In this document: positions 6,486 to 11,665 of the stretch, piece by piece | Numbering within the stretch: the stretch's first letter is position 1 | Layout: the number at the start of each line of letters is the position of its first letter | Assembly: GCA_937871985.1 (NCBI GenBank) | Contig: CALMPB010000496.1 | Span: 1 to 11,665 of the forward strand | Reading direction: 5' to 3' | Source: an uncultured Burkholderiaceae bacterium | Lineage (GTDB): Bacteria > Pseudomonadota > Gammaproteobacteria > Burkholderiales > Burkholderiaceae | DNA length: 11,665 bases | Notes under the pieces: generated by a model | Database searches by the model: none | Told to the model about the DNA's origin: nothing | What the model saw: only the letters and a program-made list of their open reading frames with translations | Translations under genes and position numbers: made by a program

Positions 6486-8098
6486 GCCGCGCGGATATGG
6501 ACCGGCTGCTGGCCGAGGCGATCGGCCCGGAGCGCCGGGCTTTCCGGATTGCGGGCCTGCTCGCCGCCGCCGCGACGATCTCTGCGGTCCTGCTGCTGGG
6601 CCTGTCCGGATGGTTCATCACCGGTGCTGCGCTTGCCGGACTGGCCGGCGTGCTGGCCGCGCAGGGTTTCAACTACCTGGTGCCGAGCGCGTTGATCCGG
6701 CTGCTGGCGATCATTCGCACCACGGCACGCTATGGCGAACGGTTATGTGGCCATCGCGGCGCGCTGTTGGCGCTCGCCGCGGTTCGCGCGCGCCTGTTCG
6801 ATCGCATCCTGTCCGAGCGCGACGTGCGGGCGGTCTCGGCGGGCGATGCCGTGACGCGGCTCGTGCAGGACATCGGCGCATTGGAGGACAGGCTGATCCG
6901 TAGGCCCGCGTTGCCTGCTGCGCTCGCCGGGGCTGCGATCGGTCTTGTCCTTGCATGGCTTGCCAGCCCTTGGGCGAGCCTTGTCTTGCTGGCGTTGCTT
7001 GTCGGGCTTGTCCTCTGGGCGCATTTGGCGACCCCCCACCTGCTGGCGAGCGCCGCGACCGACATGGCAGCGGCGCTTGCGCGGCTCAAGGCGGGCATGG
7101 TGGATTATGCCGCCGCCTCGCCCGAAATCCTTGCCTACGATCTCGCTCCGGCGATCGGGCGAAGCCTCGCGGTCGAGACGGCCGAACTGGACAGCGCGCG
7201 GCGTCGTTTTGCGCGCGGCGAAGCAATCATCGACGCGGGCCTCGTGTTGGGTGGAGGCATCGCCATGGGCGCGATGCTGATCCTCTCCCATGCCTCCCTG
7301 CCGTTGACGGTGCTTGCCGTGCTGGCGGCGGCGGGTGCGATCGAGGCCCTTTCCGGCTATGTGCGCGGCGTATCGCGAAGCGCGCTGGTCGCGGCCGCCC
7401 TCTCGCGATTGGAGGGCATGGCGGGTCAACCCTCTGCGCTTGTCCGCAAGGCGACGGCATCCATGGCGCCCGCGCGGAGCATTGCCTTTGATCGGGACGG
7501 CCTGCATGTCCGGATCGTGGCGGGCGAGCGCTTGGGGATTTCAGGCAAATCCGGCAGCGGCAAGACCAGCCTTCTGGAAACGCTCGCTGGTATTCGGCCC
7601 GCTGGCGAGCATTGTGGCATTGCTCTTGATGACCAGCTTCTTGCTTCCCTGCCGTCCGAGGACGTGCGAGCGGCATTCGCGCTCTCGCCCCAGGATGCCC
7701 AGCTCCTGTCGGGAACCATCCGCGACAATTTGCGTGTGGCGCGCCCCGGCCTCAGCGACGAACGGCTTTGGGCGGCGCTGGAAGTCGCCTGCCTCGCTGT
7801 CGATATTCGCGCGATGCCGCATGGGCTTGACCAATGGGTCGGCGACGGCGGAGCGCGGTTGTCGGGCGGCCAGCGCAAGCGGTTGTCGATCGCCCGCGCC
7901 TTGCTTGCCGGCAGGCCGTGGCTGCTGCTCGACGAGCCGAGCGAGGGGTTGGACATGGCGACGGAGGCGCGGCTTGCGGGCCACCTCGACGCGTGGCTTC
8001 GCGAGACAGGGACCGGAGTCGTGGTGGTGAGTCATCGACCGACCTTCTTGAGTCTCGTCGGCAAGGGTCGAACAATCAACTTGAAGGATCGCCGCTAA
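6482..8098 (+). CDS. cydC: CydC subunit of the cysteine/glutathione ABC exporter
   Basis: 538 residues, partner of CydD: membrane domain about 20-312, ATPase domain about 332-538. The CydC hallmark TTARYGERLCGH (80-91) holds H91, equivalent to the histidine implicated in haem binding in E. coli CydC. FITGAALAG (45-53) near the N-terminus is also typical. ATPase motifs are Walker A GKSGSGKTS (355-363), Q404, signature LSGGQ (460-464), Walker B LLLDEP (481-486) and H518. The start of the ATPase domain is unusually short: only about 24 residues separate the end of the last helix linker from Walker A, and no A-loop aromatic residue is evident. The ATG at 6482 overlaps the cydD stop (ATGA), so translation is coupled and the subunits are made in equal amounts. 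E. coli CydC is 573 residues. It ends 147 nt before the next gene, with no clear T-rich terminator. Confidence 0.95.
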   Translation: MSRADMDRLLAEAIGPERRAFRIAGLLAAAATISAVLLLGLSGWFITGAALAGLAGVLAAQGFNYLVPSALIRLLAIIRTTARYGERLCGHRGALLALAAVRARLFDRILSERDVRAVSAGDAVTRLVQDIGALEDRLIRRPALPAALAGAAIGLVLAWLASPWASLVLLALLVGLVLWAHLATPHLLASAATDMAAALARLKAGMVDYAAASPEILAYDLAPAIGRSLAVETAELDSARRRFARGEAIIDAGLVLGGGIAMGAMLILSHASLPLTVLAVLAAAGAIEALSGYVRGVSRSALVAAALSRLEGMAGQPSALVRKATASMAPARSIAFDRDGLHVRIVAGERLGISGKSGSGKTSLLETLAGIRPAGEHCGIALDDQLLASLPSEDVRAAFALSPQDAQLLSGTIRDNLRVARPGLSDERLWAALEVACLAVDIRAMPHGLDQWVGDGGARLSGGQRKRLSIARALLAGRPWLLLDEPSEGLDMATEARLAGHLDAWLRETGTGVVVVSHRPTFLSLVGKGRTINLKDRR

Positions 8099-8139
8099 TA
8101 TAGGGATATCTGTAGCTGGCCTGGGGGCGGATCGATTTG

Positions 8140-8175
8140 GCGCGCGTAATCAAATCCATTCAATCCACGTCGCGC
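8140..8175 (+). other. Imperfect GC hairpin downstream of cydC
   Basis: GCGCG (8140-8144) pairs with CGCGC (8171-8175) and CGT (8145-8147) with ACG (8167-8169), leaving T8170 bulged and a 19-nt loop. No T-run follows; instead AAGGAGGAG begins 3 nt later. It may be a weak terminator of cydDC or a leader hairpin of the next gene. Low confidence. Confidence 0.25.
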
Positions 8176-8177
8176 AT

Positions 8178-8186
8178 AAGGAGGAG
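8178..8186 (+). promoter_or_regulatory. Orphan strong Shine-Dalgarno AAGGAGGAG
   Basis: AAGGAGGAG is the best Shine-Dalgarno match in the window, yet no ATG, GTG or TTG lies at normal distance. An in-frame CTG at 8192 (5 nt away) continues openly into the MgtC/DUF4010 frame; the in-frame stop TAA at 8177-8179 is just upstream. It is either a rare CTG start, a decayed start codon, or a standby ribosome site. Confidence 0.4.
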
Positions 8187-8245
8187 CCTATCTGCCGCGT
8201 TCATACTACCGTTCCCGATCGATTACCTTGCCGTGGAGTGATCAT

Positions 8246-9508
8246 TTGATATCGCTTGATATGGAACTGCTTCGTTCGCTTGCTGCGGCGCTCGCGGTAG
8301 GCGTGCTGATCGGTATCGAGCGAGGCTGGCGGCAGCGCGAGGCAGCGGATGGCAGCCGGGTCAGCGGTTTGCGCACCTTTGGCCTGCTCGGTCTTGCCGG
8401 CGGCCTTGCCAGCCATATGCCCGAAAGCCTTGCGGCGGTAATCGGGCTGGCGGTCACTGCCAGCCTGGTTCTTGGATATCGCAGCGAACAAGCCCGCACG
8501 GCCAGCCTGTCCATCACCAATACGTTGGTCGGCATTATCACCTTCGCCTTGGGATATATGGCCGGGCAGGGCCTGGTGAGCGAGACGCTGGCCGTCGCGG
8601 CGGTAACCACCTTGATCCTGACGCTCAGGCAGCAATCCCACGCCATGCTCAAAGGGATGAGCCACAAGGAGGTCGAATCGATCGCCACGTTCGCGATCGT
8701 CGCGTTGGTCATCCTGCCGCTGCTGCCGGATGCGAGCTACGGCCCCTTTGAGGCCTGGAACCCGCGGCAAATCTGGATGGTCGTCGTCGTCGTGCTCGGA
8801 CTCTCCTTCGCCGGCTATGTCGCCAGTCGTCGGCTCGGCGCGGACAAGGGGGTCATGATAACCGCTTTGTTCGGGGCATTGGTATCGTCCACGGCGGTCA
8901 CTGTTGCCTATGCCCGGCGTTTGCGCGCCAATGATGGTCCGCAAGGCCCCTTGATTGCTGGTATTGCGCTCGCCTCGCTCGTGATGTTCGCGCGCGTCCA
9001 GATACTCTCTTTTACCCTCATCCCCTACGCCAGCACATCGCTCGCGCTTGCAATGGTTCCGGCTTTCGTCGTCGGCGGTCTGACAACCCTTCTGGCGCTA
9101 CGCTCCAAGGTGGATGGTGATGGCGCCAGCGAGGTGAAGCTGGGCAATCCGCTGGATTTCGGGCCGGCGCTTCTGCTGGCGGGCGCGGTTGCGTTGATTG
9201 CTGTCCCGGCACGTTGGGCGCTCGCGCGGTTCGGCGATCAGGGCATTGTCGTTGTGCTTGGTCTTACGGGCATGTGGGATGTGGACGCAGCCGTACTCAC
9301 GCTCGCGGGGCTGCCTGAGGATATGTTGAAACCCGACACGGCCGGACTGGTGCTTGCGGTGCCCGTGCTCGCCAACACGATGTGGAAGGCTGTACTCACG
9401 CTGGTACTGGCAGGGCCATCAAAGCAAGGCTGGAAGGCGTCCGGCCCACTCTTCGCATCAGTTCTGGCATCTGCTGCCGGTATCGCCGCGCTCATGGTGT
9501 TTCGCTAG
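8246..9508 (+). CDS. MgtC/SapB-family membrane protein with DUF4010 domain
   Basis: About 420 residues with some 11-12 hydrophobic helices and no signal peptide beyond the first helix. The N-terminal part matches MgtC: LLRSLAAALAVGVLIGIERG (8-27) followed by RVSGLRTFGLLGLAGGLA (38-55). From about residue 185 on it matches DUF4010, with GALVSSTAVTVAYARRL (210-226) and ASLVMFARVQ (243-252). Function is unknown; MgtC proteins elsewhere are linked to magnesium limitation and ATP-synthase control, but that cannot be transferred to this larger fusion. Start choice: TTG at 8246 has GGAG (8235-8238) 7 nt upstream; ATG at 8261 begins the homologous part directly but lacks a Shine-Dalgarno; TTG at 8228 and CTG at 8192 are also in frame. 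The gene lies 147 nt after cydC on the same strand and converges on the ydcH-like gene. Confidence 0.88.
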   Translation: MISLDMELLRSLAAALAVGVLIGIERGWRQREAADGSRVSGLRTFGLLGLAGGLASHMPESLAAVIGLAVTASLVLGYRSEQARTASLSITNTLVGIITFALGYMAGQGLVSETLAVAAVTTLILTLRQQSHAMLKGMSHKEVESIATFAIVALVILPLLPDASYGPFEAWNPRQIWMVVVVVLGLSFAGYVASRRLGADKGVMITALFGALVSSTAVTVAYARRLRANDGPQGPLIAGIALASLVMFARVQILSFTLIPYASTSLALAMVPAFVVGGLTTLLALRSKVDGDGASEVKLGNPLDFGPALLLAGAVALIAVPARWALARFGDQGIVVVLGLTGMWDVDAAVLTLAGLPEDMLKPDTAGLVLAVPVLANTMWKAVLTLVLAGPSKQGWKASGPLFASVLASAAGIAALMVFR

Positions 9509-9634
9509 GAGCGATGAGCGGGCAGCTCGTGCCTGGTTCGAAGCTGGTTCAGGTCCATTCCTGAGGGGGGATGCGCGCTTTCGTTGCTGGCCGTGAATTT
9601 GTGGCGACGCAGAGCCATGGCCGGCTATTGTCGT

Positions 9635-9663
9635 AAGGGCCGAACGCGCGGCATCCGGCCCTT
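9635..9663. terminator. Hairpin between convergent MgtC/DUF4010 and ydcH-like genes
   Basis: AAGGGCCG (9635-9642) and CGGCCCTT (9656-9663) form a perfect 8-bp stem with a 13-nt loop. It starts 7 nt after the ydcH-like stop codon on the minus strand and lies 126 nt past the plus-strand gene end. Position and symmetry suit a terminator serving both directions, but there is no clear T-run on either side. Confidence 0.5.
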
Positions 9664-9670
9664 GGGCAGA

Positions 9671-9913
9671 TCAGGCGGCCTGCGACAGGGCTTCGGCGAT
9701 CTGATCCTTGATCGCGAGGCGGCGCTTGCGAAGTTCGGTCTCGTGATCTTGCGAGGTCGGTTCGATATTGGTTTCAGCCACGTGGATTTCGTCGTTCACG
9801 ACATCATAATCGAGAAGAAGCTGCGCGAAGCGAGAGTCCGAAACCTTCAAGGCGTGAATCTTGTCCATCTGACCGGGGAATTCCTCGCTCAGGGTGTGGG
9901 GGGTATTCGACAT
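9671..9913 (-). CDS. YdcH/DUF465 family small protein
   Basis: An 80-residue soluble, charged, helical protein. It matches the YdcH (DUF465) family from end to end: LSEEFPGQMDKIHALK (8-23), DSRFAQLLLDYDVVNDEIH (26-44), ETNIEPTS (47-54) and LRKRRLAIKDQI (61-72). Two helices joined by the N-E-P turn probably form a coiled-coil hairpin. The biochemical role of the family is not established. The ATG at 9913 is preceded by AAAGGAGT (9918-9925), 4 nt away. An AT-rich TATATA stretch about 30 nt upstream (9938-9946 region) could be its -10 box, without a good -35, so it is probably transcribed from its own promoter. It sits 91 nt downstream of the beta-CASP gene on the same strand. Confidence 0.93.
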   Translation of the reverse strand: MSNTPHTLSEEFPGQMDKIHALKVSDSRFAQLLLDYDVVNDEIHVAETNIEPTSQDHETELRKRRLAIKDQIAEALSQAA

Positions 9914-9999
9914 AATTACTCCTTTGATGAAACTATGATATATAGCGAATTCGCGCGTGCCGGCACCCGTTTATGTCTGGGGCTGGTCACTTTGTTTTC
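9914..9999 (-). promoter_or_regulatory. Probable promoter and leader of the ydcH-like gene
   Basis: Short spacer between the beta-CASP gene end and the ydcH-like start. On the minus strand it contains CTATATATCATAG, the most AT-rich stretch nearby and a plausible -10 region, followed by the Shine-Dalgarno AAAGGAG. No TTGACA-like -35 is seen at 17-nt spacing (GGTGCC). Weak evidence. Confidence 0.3.
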
Positions 10000-10018
10000 G
10001 CCGATCAGCTCGATCGGC
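10000..10018 (-). other. Hairpin straddling the stop codon of the beta-CASP gene
   Basis: GCCGATC (10000-10006) and GATCGGC (10012-10018) form a perfect 7-bp stem with a 5-nt loop (AGCTC). The stop codon TGA (10005-10007) lies inside the hairpin. On the minus strand it is followed by GAAAACAAAG, not a T-run, so it is not a classical terminator; it could protect the mRNA 3' end. Confidence 0.35.
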
Positions 10019-11606
10019 TCTTACGATGCTCGCGATAGGCCTGATAGGAATGCAGAATCTCGGCCATGCGGGCGAGTGCCTCGCGCCGGGCCGACGCGCT
10101 CTCGATATTCTGCAGTTCTTTTTTCAGATGGGTCGAAAAATCCGCATAGTCATTCTGCCAATCGCGGCCGACAGCCTCCTGTAGTTCCAGCTTTCCGGTC
10201 TTCAGGCGCTTGGACGAGGCGCGTGACGGCAGTGAATAGGTTTCCCCGATCTTCGGCGTGACAATCGATGCCGCAGCATCGTCCGCCTGCATCAGGCGGC
10301 GGAACGTCTCGATCGAGCCCTCTTCGCCGTGTCCCAGGAACAGGCTGCCATCGATCGGCTTCCGCGCCCTTATCCAGCGCTGCAGATCCTTCTGGTCGGC
10401 ATGCGCCGAATAAGTGTCGATCCGCCGGATCTGCGCGCGCACCGCGACGTCCTGCCCCCAGATGCGCACGCGGTTCGCGCCATCGAGGATTGTCCGGCCA
10501 AGGGTGCCTGCGGCCTGGAAACCGACGAACAGGATCGTCGATTCACGGCGGCCGAGATTGTACCGCAGATGGTGACGGATGCGTCCCGCTTCGCACATGC
10601 CGGATGCCGCCATGATGATGGCTCCGGACATGTCGTTGAGCCGCATCGATTCCATCGTGCTGGCAGTGTAGTGGAACGAGGGGTGACGGAAGATTTCACC
10701 CGAGCCCATGTCTTCGAGTTCCCCGGCATGTTTGGCGAACACCTCTGTCGCGCGGGTCGCAAGTGGCGAATCGATGAACACCTGTGGATGCGCCAGGCGT
10801 CCGGTGTTGATCAGGGTCGCGATATCGAGGAGCAATTCCTGGGTGCGTTCGAGCGCGAAAACGGGAATGACGAGGTTGCCGCCGCGCGTAAGCGCTGCAT
10901 TGATCTCGGCTTCCAGCAAAGTCCGGCGCTGCTCGATCGTCACGTCCTCGCGGACGCGGTCGCCATAGGTGCTCTCGCAGAACACATGATCGAGTCCTGC
11001 CGGACCCTCGGGATCGGCATGAAAGGCCTTGTGGTCTGGACCCAGGTCGCCGGAGAAGAGCAAGTGCACGCCACCGACCTCGATCTCCACGGATGTGGAA
11101 CCCAGGATATGGCCCGCATTCCACAAGCGGGCCCGAAAACCGGCGGCAGGTGCGAACCAGTCGTGCAGCGCTACTGTCTCGACCTGTTCATAGGCCGCTT
11201 TGGAATCCGCTTCGGTATAGATCGGTTCGATCGGCTCCTCGTCCCGGCGATCCTGCCGTCGATTGCGGCGCTCCGCATCGCCCTCCTGAATTCGTCCGGC
11301 GTCGGGCAGCATGTAATACAGAAGGTCGCGGGTTTGCGGTGTCGCGAAGATCGGCCCGCGATACCCTTCCGCCGTGAGCCTGGGCAGCAGGCCGCTATGG
11401 TCGATATGCGCGTGCGTCAGGACAACGGCGTCGATCTTGCGCACGTCGAACTCGAAGGGGTCGCGATTGAGTGTTTCCAGCGTCCGGGATCCCTGGAACA
11501 AGCCGCAATCTATGAGGATCGTCTTTCCGCCATGGCGTAGTTCCATGCAGGAACCAGTGACTGTGCCGGCAGCGCCGTGGAAGGTTATGGTGGGTACGCT
11601 ACTCAT
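10005..11606 (-). CDS. Beta-CASP metallo-beta-lactamase-fold RNase-like protein (YSH1/RMMBL family)
   Basis: 533 residues from the ATG at 11606, a soluble cytosolic enzyme. It carries the two-zinc metallo-beta-lactamase core: HAHIDH (65-70), H165 in NAGHILGS and D187 in FSGDLG. The inserted beta-CASP domain shows ESTYG (211-215), NLVIPVFALERTQELL (244-259) and IIMAASGMCEAGRIRHHL (330-347). The RNA-specificity (RMMBL) end has IDTYSAHADQ (396-405, H402) and FLGHGEEG (423-430). This is the bacterial relative of eukaryotic CPSF73/Ysh1; an endo- or exoribonuclease activity is likely from the family but the target RNA is unknown. Residues about 461-533 form a charged helical extension (DWQNDYADFSTHLKKEL) beyond the usual end. 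A GTG at 11636, in frame, is the alternative start; the ATG has a weak GGA 7 nt upstream and gives the usual N-terminus (TITFHGAAGTVTGS). An in-frame TAA further upstream limits the frame. Confidence 0.92.
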   Translation of the reverse strand: MSSVPTITFHGAAGTVTGSCMELRHGGKTILIDCGLFQGSRTLETLNRDPFEFDVRKIDAVVLTHAHIDHSGLLPRLTAEGYRGPIFATPQTRDLLYYMLPDAGRIQEGDAERRNRRQDRRDEEPIEPIYTEADSKAAYEQVETVALHDWFAPAAGFRARLWNAGHILGSTSVEIEVGGVHLLFSGDLGPDHKAFHADPEGPAGLDHVFCESTYGDRVREDVTIEQRRTLLEAEINAALTRGGNLVIPVFALERTQELLLDIATLINTGRLAHPQVFIDSPLATRATEVFAKHAGELEDMGSGEIFRHPSFHYTASTMESMRLNDMSGAIIMAASGMCEAGRIRHHLRYNLGRRESTILFVGFQAAGTLGRTILDGANRVRIWGQDVAVRAQIRRIDTYSAHADQKDLQRWIRARKPIDGSLFLGHGEEGSIETFRRLMQADDAAASIVTPKIGETYSLPSRASSKRLKTGKLELQEAVGRDWQNDYADFSTHLKKELQNIESASARREALARMAEILHSYQAYREHRKSRSS

Positions 11607-11665
11607 CGGTCTGTCCGTCGTCAGAACATTCGGCACAACTCGCGGCGTAGATTAGCGGAGTGCGG

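Noticed and set aside
10329..11540. A 403-codon plus-strand open frame antisense to the beta-CASP gene
   Set aside because: No domain signature. The opposite strand carries the full metal-binding motif set; this is a high-GC shadow frame.
1..11665. Mobile element, CRISPR array, tRNA or other foreign island
   Set aside because: No transposase or integrase genes, no regular repeats, no tRNA-like cloverleaf noticed, and base composition looks uniform apart from short spacers.

Overview
The window is dense, high-GC bacterial chromosome with no tRNA, rRNA, CRISPR or recognisable mobile element. Protein types and sequence style (compact CydD/CydC, TlpA with an Lgt-like membrane half, YdcH, MgtC/DUF4010) suggest an alphaproteobacterium, most likely a sphingomonad. 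That placement is recognition from memory, not a search result.

Left part (139-4814, all minus strand, read right to left): cydA, cydB, cydX, then a thioredoxin-like TlpA protein whose N-terminal half resembles part of prolipoprotein diacylglyceryl transferase, then dps, then a DUF2202-type ferritin-like protein. The first three junctions are each 12 nt, the tlpA-dps gap is 22 nt, and 85 nt containing a strong GC hairpin precedes the ferritin-like gene. cydX (36 residues) is a real small gene that length-based gene calling easily misses. This looks like one transcription unit joining the high-affinity bd quinol oxidase to periplasmic thiol reduction and to iron/peroxide protection.

Middle (4905-8098, plus strand): cydD and cydC, overlapping by 4 nt (ATGA), encode the heterodimeric ABC exporter of cysteine/glutathione needed to assemble cytochrome bd. 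They diverge from cydA across a 90-nt AT-rich intergenic region carrying the palindrome TACTC-N6-GAGTA right at the cydD start, a candidate shared operator.

Right part: a plus-strand MgtC/DUF4010 membrane protein (8246-9508) whose start is ambiguous (TTG or ATG, plus an orphan strong Shine-Dalgarno and an in-frame CTG upstream). It converges on a minus-strand YdcH-family gene (9671-9913), which is followed upstream by a minus-strand beta-CASP metallo-beta-lactamase-fold RNase-like protein (10005-11606) with a C-terminal extension.

Overall the window reads as a low-oxygen/redox-stress locus: oxidase, its assembly exporter, thiol reductase, iron-sequestering proteins and a probable RNA-processing enzyme. 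The enzyme identities are well supported. The single-operon and co-regulation claims are inferences from spacing and hairpins. Positions 1-138 hold no gene I can support.
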